Origin: Acidobacteriaceae bacterium
GTDB taxonomy: Bacteria; Acidobacteriota; Terriglobia; Terriglobales; Acidobacteriaceae
Length of the DNA: 8,761 bases
Reading direction: 5' to 3'
Assembly: GCA_003162495.1 (NCBI GenBank)
Contig: PMOF01000322.1
Coordinates: 8,377-17,137, forward strand
Position numbers and translations under genes: made by a program. Shown here piece by piece: positions 1 to 7,071 of the stretch. Positions within the stretch are counted from its first letter, which is position 1. Every line of letters begins with the position of its first letter. A model generated the notes under the pieces. That model searched no databases, was not told the DNA's origin, and saw only the letters and a list, made by a program, of their open reading frames with translations.

Positions 1-765
1 GTGGCGCTGCCGTTTGCGGACGAGCGCGTGGGTGCAATGTGCTGCGTGTATCGCGGCGTGGCGGCCCCTCAGGGCAAGTCCGGGCCAGGACTGTGGTCGC
101 GGCTTGAGGCGGTGGGGATGTCCGTCGAGATGACCGCCGGGGTGCTGGCGGCACGGGCCATGGAGGGGATGCAGTTTGTGCTGGGGCCGACCATGGCTTT
201 TCGTCGCGGCGTGATCCGGCAGATGGGCGGCTTCAAGGTCACTGCGGACTACTGCGCGGACGATTTTGTGCTGGGGAACGAGACGCACAAGATGGGGCAG
301 GCAGTGGAGCTGAGCCATCACGCGATCGACCATATTGTCATCAATTCAAGCATGGTGGCCTCGCTCAAACATCAGGTGCGGTGGATGAAGAGCACGCGGT
401 TTTCGCGGCCGGCGGGGCACTTTGCCACCTCGCTGAGCTTTAGCGTGCCTTTCGGTTTGTTGGCGTGGGCGGCTGCCGCGGCGCTGGGGCATCCGTGGTG
501 GGGGTTGGGGCTGTTTGGCTGGAGCGTGGCGACGCGGCTGGCACTGGCGATTGCCGTAGGCCGGCTGGTAGTGGCCGACAAGAGCTGGTTAGCGTTGCTG
601 GTGCTTTATCCGATGCGGGATTTGATGGGGTTCGGGTTCTGGGTAGCGAGCTATTTCGGAAGCCGGATTCTATGGCGGGGACGGTTGTTTCAACTGCTGC
701 CGGGTGGGAAGATGCGGGCGGCGCCACCTGCGGTTGGTCAGCCGCCTTCGGCACCGAAAGCTTAA
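1..765 (+). CDS. hpnI: HpnI/ceramide-glucosyltransferase-like GT2 glycosyltransferase, 3' part (5' end outside window)
   Basis: Family-2 membrane glycosyltransferase. The family moves a sugar from a nucleotide-sugar to a lipid; HpnI proteins add N-acetylglucosamine to bacteriohopanetetrol at the inner membrane. The frame is open at base 1 and the first codon, GTG, lies inside a conserved stretch (LPFADERVGAMCCVYRG), so the N-terminal nucleotide-binding part lies upstream. Visible in order: the acceptor-region motif GPTMAFRRG (residues 62-70 of the visible part), the catalytic-base motif ADDFVLG (86-92), the HQVRW form of the (Q/R)xxRW motif (124-128), then hydrophobic segments at about 144-163, 166-190 and 195-217. 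The tail, with RDLMGFGFWV and WRGRLFQLLPGGK, is typical of HpnI-like proteins. The TAA stop is at 763-765. The gene converges with the GT39 gene. The family call is solid. The hopanoid substrate is inferred; another glycolipid acceptor is possible. Confidence 0.85.
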   Translation: MALPFADERVGAMCCVYRGVAAPQGKSGPGLWSRLEAVGMSVEMTAGVLAARAMEGMQFVLGPTMAFRRGVIRQMGGFKVTADYCADDFVLGNETHKMGQAVELSHHAIDHIVINSSMVASLKHQVRWMKSTRFSRPAGHFATSLSFSVPFGLLAWAAAAALGHPWWGLGLFGWSVATRLALAIAVGRLVVADKSWLALLVLYPMRDLMGFGFWVASYFGSRILWRGRLFQLLPGGKMRAAPPAVGQPPSAPKA

Positions 766-796
766 GCGGACTCTCTGTCTTACGGTATAGCAATTC

Positions 797-2800
797 CTAC
801 AGAGGCCTGTCGGTCCAGAGCGCTTTGTCGGCCAGGAACTGGACAGGGTAGAGGCGGCCGGCGAGAAGCTGCTCGGCTTTGTTCTGGTTGAGGTCCTGGG
901 TGAAGAGCCAGTGACGCTCGCCGGTGCCCCATATTTTAGAGAGCTGGTCCTGGCTGAGGAAAATATCGGGAGCGTCGGGATAGCAGGAACCCCAGAGCAG
1001 CGTGGAGCCCTCACCGTGCTGGCCGCAGCGGGGGAGCACCAGCAGGGCAGGTTTTCCATTAAAAAAGCTGTGAGTGTAAAAGATGACAGACGAGGCGTCG
1101 GACTGTTCGCCGTAGATGATGACGGAGTCGGCGGGCGAGCCTTTTTGGATGATAGTGTCGGCCAGTTTCTTTGAGCCGAGCATGGGATCAAAGCGGGCGA
1201 AGGCGATGTGCGCGGCGACGAGAAACACTGCGGAAGTGAGAGCTACGCTGATGGTGGCGGCGAGGTGCTTGCCTTTCAAACGCAGCAGCCATCCTGCGGC
1301 TGGGCCGATGAGCAGGGTGATGGCGGCCAGAGCGGCAGGCAGGCGGAGGGCGGCAAAAGACGCGCCGGTGAGGTCGAAGAGATGAGACATGGAGAGGGTG
1401 TAGTCGCCCACACCGCGATGCGCCAGCACTGTGCCGATGTCGGCGACATAGGGCAGGCGGCGGGAACTCCATAGGCCCCAGGCGAGGGTCGCTGCGGCGA
1501 GCACGCCGATCACTGCGAAGACAGCCTGGGCCACGGTGAGCCACGCAGTGGAGAGTAACGGCGTGACTCCTTCCGAAGCCGGAGCAAAGTCGACGCCGCG
1601 CCGTTCTTCAATGCCGGCGAGCACGGCGGCGATGAGGATGAACAAGGGCGGCCAGACGGGGAAGGTGTAGTACTCCTGATTGGACGATAGGGAGAAGAAG
1701 AACAGCGTCCACGCGGAGAAGAGGCTGAGGAGCCAGATGGAGCGGACGCGGAACTTGAGCCGGAGGACGTAGGAGGCGGGGTCTTCGCGCAGGGCGTTGT
1801 CGAGGTAGAAGTCGACCGTGTCGCCGGCGTCGGGGCGAAGATGCTGGAGCCAGCGGCGGCGCGTCTTCCAGGCGGCGGCGATCAGGGCCGGCAGAAACAG
1901 GCTCCACGGAAAAAGCCAGACGAGGTGAAGCAGCCAGTAGGCGGCGAAGGGCAGCTTGTTGTAGTCGTGCGGATAGCGCAGCGAGAAGAAGCGCAGGATG
2001 TGTTCGTTGACCAGATAAAAATACCAAAAGCCGTGGACGTTGCCGAGGGTGGGGTGGTTGCCGACGGGGTGGCCTTGATCGGGATTGGCGAGGCCGCAGA
2101 GAATGTGCCAGGGGGCGGCGATCAAGAGAAACAGCAGCAGGCCGGAGACGGGCTTCAACTTGCTCCATCTTCGCCACTGGCCGGTCAGCAGCAGATAAGG
2201 GATGGCGCCGCCCAAAAAGAAGACCGGGGCGATGAGGCCCTTGGTCAGCAAAGCCAGGGCGACGGAGGCCCACATTCCGTAAAAGCGGAGGGGGCGGTTC
2301 GACTCGAATCCGGTGATGAGGCAATAGAGGGCGAGCAGCAGGAAGAGGGCCAGCTCCGCCTCGGGAATGATGAAGCGGGTGAAAAGAAACGGGCCGATGG
2401 AGGTGAGTACGCCGAGGCCGGCGTACAGTCCGGCGCGTGGACCCCAGGCGCGGCATGCCCAGAGCCACGAGAGCCAGGTAAGACCCAGGATGGCGAGGGA
2501 ATTGGGCAGGTGGGTGGCGAAGGTGTTTTCGCCAAAGAGCTTGTAGGAGCCGGCAACGATCCAGTAGGGCAGGGGCGGCTTCTCAATGTATCGGATGCCG
2601 TCGATCTTAGATGTGATCAGGTTGCCGGTCTCGGCCATGTGCTGCGCCGCCTCGGCATGGGCGGCGTCCACGTCGTCCATGAGGGGAGGCGTAAAGAGCG
2701 AGGCGAAATGAACGGCGGCGAAGATGGCCGCGAAGAGCAGCCATGTGGCCAGCGCGGAGGGCGCTGCTTGCGGGCGATGGAGAGAGTGGGTATCAGTCAT
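797..2800 (-). CDS. ArnT/PMT-like GT39 integral-membrane glycosyltransferase
   Basis: GT-C fold glycosyltransferase of the ArnT/dolichyl-phosphate-mannose mannosyltransferase group, which moves a sugar from a polyprenyl-phosphate carrier to lipid A, a protein or another lipid on the outer face of the inner membrane. Numbered from the preferred ATG at 2800 (667 aa): a first membrane helix at about 19-38; the first-loop motif PPLMDDVDAAHAEAA with the presumed catalytic Asp pair at 42-43; RYIEKPPLPYW at 70-80; IPEAELALF at 145-153; LTKGLIAP at 185-192; then many further helices; and a soluble C-terminal domain from about 545 with Cys592 and Cys606, which could form a disulfide. Start choice: TTG 2863 and ATG 2860 are also in frame, and GAGG lies 8 nt before the TTG. 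The 20 extra codons include TTA, AGG and CTT, unlike the gene body, and no homologous feature is visible there. Neither start has a strong ribosome binding site. The sugar and acceptor cannot be read from sequence. Confidence 0.9.
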   Translation of the reverse strand: MTDTHSLHRPQAAPSALATWLLFAAIFAAVHFASLFTPPLMDDVDAAHAEAAQHMAETGNLITSKIDGIRYIEKPPLPYWIVAGSYKLFGENTFATHLPNSLAILGLTWLSWLWACRAWGPRAGLYAGLGVLTSIGPFLFTRFIIPEAELALFLLLALYCLITGFESNRPLRFYGMWASVALALLTKGLIAPVFFLGGAIPYLLLTGQWRRWSKLKPVSGLLLFLLIAAPWHILCGLANPDQGHPVGNHPTLGNVHGFWYFYLVNEHILRFFSLRYPHDYNKLPFAAYWLLHLVWLFPWSLFLPALIAAAWKTRRRWLQHLRPDAGDTVDFYLDNALREDPASYVLRLKFRVRSIWLLSLFSAWTLFFFSLSSNQEYYTFPVWPPLFILIAAVLAGIEERRGVDFAPASEGVTPLLSTAWLTVAQAVFAVIGVLAAATLAWGLWSSRRLPYVADIGTVLAHRGVGDYTLSMSHLFDLTGASFAALRLPAALAAITLLIGPAAGWLLRLKGKHLAATISVALTSAVFLVAAHIAFARFDPMLGSKKLADTIIQKGSPADSVIIYGEQSDASSVIFYTHSFFNGKPALLVLPRCGQHGEGSTLLWGSCYPDAPDIFLSQDQLSKIWGTGERHWLFTQDLNQNKAEQLLAGRLYPVQFLADKALWTDRPL

Positions 2801-2954
2801 CGGCGAGAAGGCCCTGGATAAAAGGATAACAGCCGTGTGCGCCGCATATTGTGGGCTCATCAACTCTAGCGCCTCGACTCCGGCCGATTAGCTCCCATGA
2901 AACATCAAGGGCGCAAACTGTAGATTGTCCTTATGAGAAGTGGCAGTAAATAGA

Positions 2955-2960
2955 TAGAAT
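2955..2960 (+). promoter_or_regulatory. Possible -10 box (TAGAAT) for the secreted-protein gene
   Basis: TAGAAT matches the sigma-70 -10 consensus at 5 of 6 positions. It sits in the only AT-rich patch between the two divergent genes, and would give a leader of about 27 nt before the ATG at 2994. No good -35 lies 16-18 bp upstream. An alternative pairing, TTGTCC (2925-2930) with TAAATA (2947-2952) across 16 bp, has a weaker -10. This is a positional guess only. Confidence 0.25.
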
Positions 2961-2979
2961 TGCCGGAAATGAATTCCCG

Positions 2980-2984
2980 GGAGG
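2980..2984 (+). promoter_or_regulatory. Strong Shine-Dalgarno site (GGAGG)
   Basis: GGAGG ends 9 nt before the ATG at 2994. It fixes that start for the secreted protein and is the clearest ribosome binding site in the window; most other genes here have weak or no such site. Confidence 0.75.
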
Positions 2985-2993
2985 AACAGGTCG

Positions 2994-4136
2994 ATGAAAT
3001 GGAGTGGATGGATTCTCTTGATCCTGATGGCCGCCGCGCCCGCGTGGGCCGCCAGGAAGATCACGGTGCAACAACTGAAGGATCTGCTGGCCTCCGATCA
3101 GCAAGCCAAAAAGACCGACGCCGAAGTGGCCACCGAACTGAGGGACGTGGAGCTGACGGAAGAGTTGACCCGCGGCTTAATGAACAGCCTGGTTGCCGAT
3201 GTGCCCGGTCAACTGACGTCGGAGCAGATCTACGTTCTTGAAGCGCGGAGCGCAGTGCTGGCCCCGCCTGCCGACGAACTGCCCGCCACACCGGCGCCCG
3301 ATGCAGCCACCCAGAAGGCCATTCTTTATAAGGCCATCGAATACGCAACCAAGACCTATGCGCAGTTGCCGAATTTGGCCGCAACCAAAAACACGCGCCG
3401 CTTCCAGGACAACGCGCAGGTGCCTGAAGGCAGCGTAGGTGCGCATAGCATGGCAGTCCCGGCGACCCCCGTTGCCTTTATTCGCTATACGGATTCCACT
3501 GACACGCCGGTAACCTTGCAGAACGGAGCCGAGCAGATCCCCTCAGCGAAGGATAAAACGTCGTGGGGCGCAAACGGCATGATCGCGTTGCTCGGACAGG
3601 GCCCGGTTCTGAACACCATCCTGCAGGAAGCCCAGGCAGCCGGCAAAATCACCTGGCTTCGCTGGGAGACCCTCAACGGGCACCCATTCGCCGTCTATTC
3701 CTTCGCGGTAGATAAGAAAAAGACCCACTACGCGGTGAACTATTGCTGCTTTCCGGATTCGAATCAGGCTGGACCCATGGCGATGCGCGGCACCGAACAG
3801 GTGGGGACCCGTGGCAACTACCAAGTGGCCACAAATTGGAAAAATTACAAGGCAACCGTGCCTTATCATGGGGAGATTTTCGTCGATCCGGATACCGGCA
3901 TTATCGCCAGGCTGATCACGGTCGCCGATTTCAAATCATCTGACCTGGTTCTCCAGGAGGATCAGCGCATCGACTTCGGCTCGGTGACGGTGGGCGGCAA
4001 GGCTCTGGTTCTGCCGGTCAGGAGTTTCATCGATACGATGGAGCGCCCGGACGGCGACGACGGGCCAGCCCGGTTCAACATACGCCACACTCTGTTTACC
4101 GCGGAGTACAAGAACTATCAGGCAGCGGGGAGCTGA
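2994..4136 (+). CDS. Secreted protein of unknown function with signal peptide
   Basis: I do not recognise a characterised family. It resembles uncharacterised exported proteins I associate with Acidobacteriota, but I can assign no function. The 380-aa product opens with a classic signal peptide: a Lys at position 2, a hydrophobic core at about 6-16, and AWA before a likely cleavage after residue 19 or 20. No lipobox Cys follows, so it is probably periplasmic or released. Residues 22-87 are charged and helical (KITVQQLKDLL, then an acidic stretch to LTSEQIYVLEAR). A Pro/Ala-rich linker lies at about 89-105. From about 160 to the end it looks like a beta-rich globular domain, with an adjacent cysteine pair (NYCCFPD, 249-255), YHGEIFVDPDTGIIARL (291-307), and a closing strand-rich stretch. 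No catalytic motif or membrane anchor is visible. The start is supported by GGAGG at 2980-2984. The next gene on the strand begins 109 bp after the stop, so co-transcription is possible but not shown. Confidence 0.85.
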   Translation: MKWSGWILLILMAAAPAWAARKITVQQLKDLLASDQQAKKTDAEVATELRDVELTEELTRGLMNSLVADVPGQLTSEQIYVLEARSAVLAPPADELPATPAPDAATQKAILYKAIEYATKTYAQLPNLAATKNTRRFQDNAQVPEGSVGAHSMAVPATPVAFIRYTDSTDTPVTLQNGAEQIPSAKDKTSWGANGMIALLGQGPVLNTILQEAQAAGKITWLRWETLNGHPFAVYSFAVDKKKTHYAVNYCCFPDSNQAGPMAMRGTEQVGTRGNYQVATNWKNYKATVPYHGEIFVDPDTGIIARLITVADFKSSDLVLQEDQRIDFGSVTVGGKALVLPVRSFIDTMERPDGDDGPARFNIRHTLFTAEYKNYQAAGS

Positions 4137-4142
4137 GCGGCG

Positions 4143-4169
4143 GGCTCGAACGAGCCAGACGGCATGCCG
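4143..4169. repeat. Two adjacent short palindromes after the secreted-protein gene
   Basis: GGCTCG-AA-CGAGCC (4143-4156) is a perfect inverted repeat that could fold as a 5-bp GC-rich stem with a GAAC loop. It starts 7 nt after the TGA stop at 4134-4136. CGGCATGCCG (4160-4169) is a second, 10-bp palindrome. No T-tract follows either, so a classical Rho-independent terminator is not supported. They could form a weak 3' hairpin that protects the transcript end or attenuates read-through into the next gene. Confidence 0.35.
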
Positions 4170-4245
4170 ACCTGGTGTGCTGCTTCCGTTCAGAACCTCG
4201 GCCGGAGAGACGGATTCCTGGTCACGGAGATTGGTTAAGACCGCT

Positions 4246-5817
4246 ATGCCTACATTTGCCGCTATCGATATTGGTTCCAATTCCTGCCGGCTGAAGATTG
4301 CGAAAGTTGTGGCGCACCAGTTGAGGACGCTGCATGAAGATCGCGAGGTGACGCGGCTGGGGGCGAGCGTGTTTGAGTCGGGGCTGGTGTCGCCGGAAGC
4401 GATGGCGGTGACCCTGCGGGCTCTGAAGCGGTTTCAGCGCGCTGTGCAGGCGCACGGGGTGGACCAGATTCGAGTGGTGGCGACTGCGGCCATGCGGGAA
4501 GCGCGCAATGGGGCGGCGTTTCAGGCCTGGGTGAAAGCAGAGACGGGCTGGACAATGGAGATCATCTCCGGGCTGGAAGAGGGACGGCTGATTCATCGCG
4601 GGGTAATGGGTGGGGAATTCGGAAAGCCGGGACCGAGAGTGGGCGGACGAATACTGTTGGTGGACCTGGGCGGGGGAAGTTGCGAGATCACGCTGTCAGA
4701 ACACAAGCGAATCAAGGAGACCATCAGCGTGCCGCTGGGAGCAGTGCGCCTGACCGAGGAGTTTCTTGCGGAAGATCCGGCGCCGGCGGAGGGATTGGGG
4801 CGAATGCGGCGCTGGATCGGGCGGGAACTGCGGCGCGCGCATCGGCGGATTCAGCCGGCGGGCGTGGGCCTGGTGATTGGGACATCCGGCACCGCTGCGG
4901 CGCTGAGCGAGGCTTGCGCGGGTGGGAGCAAGACGAGCTGGGGCAAGAAGTCGGGGGGCCGGCGGGCGAGCAAGCCTGCTGGGACCGTGACGACGGCCGC
5001 GGTGCGGAAGCTGGCCAAGAAGATTGCAAAAATGTCGCTGCCGGAGCGGGAGGCCGTCCAGGGTATCGGGCCGCGGCGGGCGGAGATTATTGTGGCCGGG
5101 GCGCAGGTTTTCGCGGAGCTGCTGGAGAGCTTTGGGCTGGCGGGGTTTCGCTACTCGCCGCTGGGATTGAAGGATGGAATTCTGGCGCAGATGCTGGCTG
5201 AGCGGGATGCAGGGGCCACGGCGCATCGTGAGTTTGAGCACGAACGGTGGGAGAGCGTGCTGGCGACGGCGCGGCGGTATGAGGTCGATTTAAAGCATGC
5301 GGAGCCGGTGCGGGCCCATGCGGCGCAACTGTTTCGCGAGCTGAAGGCGCTGCACCAACTGCCGGCGGAATATGAGAGCTGGCTGGCGGCGGCGGCCATG
5401 CTGCGCGACACGGGCAAGTTCATCAACCACCAGGGGCACCACCGGCATACCCAGTACATTGTGTCCAGCTCGGAAATCTACGGTTACACGCAATTGCAGC
5501 GGACCATGGTCTCGGCGATTGCGCGCTACCTGGGCAAGAGCCGTCCGCAGCCGGGCGACCGGGCGCTGAGGAATATTCCCTCAGAGGAGCACCGCAACGT
5601 GCATCGGGCGGTGGTGCTGCTTCGGCTGGCAGTGGCGCTGAACCAGGACCGCGCCAGCGACGTGCTGCGGGTGAAGGCGAAAGTGTATCCGAAGCGGGTT
5701 TACCTGGAGGTGAAGCCGGGGCGGACGGGCGCGGAGCTGGAGTTGTGGAGCCTGCGCAAAGAGGCGGGTTACTTTCGCGAGGTCATTGGGCGGGAGCTCC
5801 TGGCGGCGCTGGCGTAG
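4246..5817 (+). CDS. ppx: Ppx/GppA exopolyphosphatase-type phosphatase with HD-like C-terminal domain
   Basis: Member of the actin/Hsp70-fold Ppx/GppA family, which removes terminal phosphate from polyphosphate and/or pppGpp in the cytoplasm. Numbered from ATG 4246 (523 aa): phosphate-1 motif AAIDIGSNSCRL (5-16); VVATAAMREARNG (77-89); ISGLEEGRLI with the conserved Glu pair (107-116, Glu 111-112); phosphate-2 motif LVDLGGGSCE (138-147); IGTSGTAAA (211-219). A Lys/Arg/Gly-rich stretch follows (about 225-261). The C-terminal half (about 335-523) matches the HD-like domain of long Ppx proteins, including NHQGHHRHTQYI (394-405). In the HD position it reads LRDTG (386-390), with Arg where His is expected. 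The frame extends up to a GTG at 4177, but family alignment favours 4246. The ribosome binding site is poor: GGAGA at 4226-4230 lies 15 nt away. Its end overlaps the convergent histidine phosphatase gene. Ppx versus GppA activity cannot be separated from sequence alone. Confidence 0.93.
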   Translation: MPTFAAIDIGSNSCRLKIAKVVAHQLRTLHEDREVTRLGASVFESGLVSPEAMAVTLRALKRFQRAVQAHGVDQIRVVATAAMREARNGAAFQAWVKAETGWTMEIISGLEEGRLIHRGVMGGEFGKPGPRVGGRILLVDLGGGSCEITLSEHKRIKETISVPLGAVRLTEEFLAEDPAPAEGLGRMRRWIGRELRRAHRRIQPAGVGLVIGTSGTAAALSEACAGGSKTSWGKKSGGRRASKPAGTVTTAAVRKLAKKIAKMSLPEREAVQGIGPRRAEIIVAGAQVFAELLESFGLAGFRYSPLGLKDGILAQMLAERDAGATAHREFEHERWESVLATARRYEVDLKHAEPVRAHAAQLFRELKALHQLPAEYESWLAAAAMLRDTGKFINHQGHHRHTQYIVSSSEIYGYTQLQRTMVSAIARYLGKSRPQPGDRALRNIPSEEHRNVHRAVVLLRLAVALNQDRASDVLRVKAKVYPKRVYLEVKPGRTGAELELWSLRKEAGYFREVIGRELLAALA

Positions 5818-6296
5818 ATCTGGCGGGCCATGCGCGGATCGATGAGCCAGCGCAAGATGGGTGGGTGGCGATCGAGGTCGATGCGGGCGATGGATCCTTT
5901 GCGCATGCGGATGGCTGCGCCCCCATTGCCGGTGATGAGGCGGCCGAGGTACTGGAAGAGGTTGGGATTATGGCCCACCATCAGCACGCCCTCACGGTCG
6001 GCGTATTTCGCCAGCAGATTCTGGAAGGCGGAGAAGTTGGCGTCGAGGCCGAGGGCCGGGCTGATTTCAACTTTGGATTCGTAGCCCAGTTCGGTGCCCA
6101 CAAACTGGGCCGTCTGCATGGCCCGCTTGAGGGGGCTGGAGACGATTACGTCGATCTGCACCTTGAGAGCGCTCAAGACGCGTGCCATCAACATGCACTG
6201 GTCTTTTCCCTCCTTGACGAGGGCCCGTTTGGCATCGAGAGCAGGGCTTTCGCGGGGGACTCCGGCATTTGCGTGGCGCATGAGATAGAGGTTCAT
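5769..6296 (-). CDS. sixA: SixA-like histidine phosphatase (RHG/phosphoglycerate-mutase fold)
   Basis: A 175-aa single-domain cytoplasmic phosphatase of the histidine phosphatase superfamily. SixA dephosphorylates phosphohistidine on signalling or phosphotransfer proteins. Visible residues: the N-terminal RHA motif with Arg7 and the nucleophile His8 (LYLMRHANAG), Arg58 in SSPLKRAMQTA, and the second catalytic His109 in VGHNPN. All four core residues are present, so it should be active. Length is close to that of E. coli SixA (about 160 aa). The start at ATG 6296 places the RHA motif where the family has it, but no ribosome binding site is visible upstream. The last 49 bases overlap, tail to tail, the 3' end of the Ppx gene. 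The pairing suggests a link to phosphate or polyphosphate metabolism, but that is context only. The exact substrate is unknown; small acidobacterial and actinobacterial relatives are often labelled just 'histidine phosphatase family'. Confidence 0.92.
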   Translation of the reverse strand: MNLYLMRHANAGVPRESPALDAKRALVKEGKDQCMLMARVLSALKVQIDVIVSSPLKRAMQTAQFVGTELGYESKVEISPALGLDANFSAFQNLLAKYADREGVLMVGHNPNLFQYLGRLITGNGGAAIRMRKGSIARIDLDRHPPILRWLIDPRMARQIYASAARSSRPMTSRK

Positions 6297-6339
6297 CGAG
6301 ACAGGTGCGGCGGGGCAGAGAGGAGTTCGCCTAATTCCT

Positions 6340-6351
6340 TCTCATATGAGA
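6340..6351. promoter_or_regulatory. 12-bp perfect palindrome in AT-rich spacer; possible operator/promoter region for the sixA-like gene
   Basis: TCTCATATGAGA is a perfect 12-bp palindrome in the 106-bp spacer between the methyltransferase stop and the sixA-like start. The flanking 6331-6386 is much more AT-rich than the surroundings. On the minus strand GTTACA lies 15 bp before TATGAG, each 4 of 6 to consensus, so a weak promoter could overlap the palindrome. A dimeric regulator site is possible, but no repeat of it is seen elsewhere in the window. Confidence 0.3.
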
Positions 6352-6402
6352 TTAACACGTTTGTAACATTTCAGTGGTCGTAAAACGGCGCTGCAGTTGA
6401 GT

Positions 6403-7071
6403 TTACGGCCGGATTGAAGGGGTTGCGGACCAAAGTTCGCTGACCAGAAGGCCGGCCAGCCAGGTGCGGCTTTTGCGCAGGATGAGGCCGGATGCGTCCA
6501 GAGCCGATGAGTGATCGGGAAGGGCGCGGACGGTGAGCCCGGTGAGCCAGCCGAAGGCCAGATAAAGCCCGCAGACGACCGGGCGAGCGACCAGGTGGCC
6601 GTACCAACCGGGCGGAACGGCGAACTCGGAGACCAGCCACAAGGCGTCCGGCGAGAGCGCCGGGTGAAACCTTGCGGCCAGAGCCTGAACTTCCGGGGTG
6701 GTGAGGCAGTCGAGAAAAAAATGGGTGACGACCAGGTCGTAGGGCTGGGCGGCGGGTGTGGCGTCCGGTTGCCAGTAGCGGGCGTCGGCGAGGTGGGTGC
6801 GGACGCGGCCGGCGTGGGGAGCAGCACGGCGGCCGAGCGACTGGAGCATGGCGAGGCTGGCATCGACGGCGTCGATGTGGACATTAGGGTTGGCGCGCAG
6901 AAGGCGGGCGGTGAAGCGGCCGTCGCCGTCCCCGAGGATGAGGGCGCGACGGCATGCGCCCAGGTCGGCAAGGAATGCGCAGCGGCACCACCAAAGCCAG
7001 GGGCCAAAGCTGGCCATTTCCAACCAGCGATAGAGTCCGCCGAGGCGGTTGAAGTTGGGGGGCCTGTTCAT
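6403..7071 (-). CDS. Class I SAM-dependent methyltransferase
   Basis: A 222-aa methyltransferase with a Rossmann-like SAM-binding core. Visible motifs: motif I, ALILGDGDGRF (43-53, glycines 47, 49 and 51); the acidic residue ending strand 2 in HIDAVDAS (Asp70), which usually binds the SAM ribose; HLADAR with Asp96 near the adenine; and the strand-4 motif YDLVVTHFFLDCL (111-123). The N-terminal part (GGLYRWLEMASFGPWLWWCR, 11-30) is aromatic and amphipathic. The region around 158-181 is hydrophobic, so the protein may associate with the membrane or a lipid substrate. Its ATG overlaps the stop of the upstream UbiA-like gene as ATGA and it has no ribosome binding site of its own, so translation is probably coupled to that gene. 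The substrate is unknown. A quinone or other prenylated lipid is a guess from the neighbour; UbiE/MenG itself is not clearly matched. Confidence 0.88.
   Translation of the reverse strand: MNRPPNFNRLGGLYRWLEMASFGPWLWWCRCAFLADLGACRRALILGDGDGRFTARLLRANPNVHIDAVDASLAMLQSLGRRAAPHAGRVRTHLADARYWQPDATPAAQPYDLVVTHFFLDCLTTPEVQALAARFHPALSPDALWLVSEFAVPPGWYGHLVARPVVCGLYLAFGWLTGLTVRALPDHSSALDASGLILRKSRTWLAGLLVSELWSATPSIRP

Noticed and set aside
773..804. Inverted repeat CTCTGT / ACAGAG between the convergent genes, considered as a bidirectional terminator
   Set aside because: Six-base arms, a 20-nt loop and no T-tract; too weak to call.
1608..2468. A 286-codon minus-strand open frame in another frame of the GT39 gene
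   Set aside because: Arg/Pro/His-rich composition typical of a frame-shifted shadow in high-GC DNA; the GT39 frame carries all the family motifs.
1841..2821. A 326-codon open frame on the plus strand opposite the GT39 gene
   Set aside because: It is rich in Glu, Gly and Gln in the way expected of the complement of a high-GC membrane-protein gene, has no domain motif, and lies wholly inside a strongly supported gene.
4177..4245. GTG start at 4177 giving a longer Ppx protein
   Set aside because: The 23 extra residues have no family counterpart, and the phosphate-1 motif sits at the expected distance from ATG 4246.
5745..6383. A 212-codon plus-strand open frame across the sixA-like gene
   Set aside because: It is antisense to an intact histidine phosphatase with all catalytic residues and shows no motif of its own.
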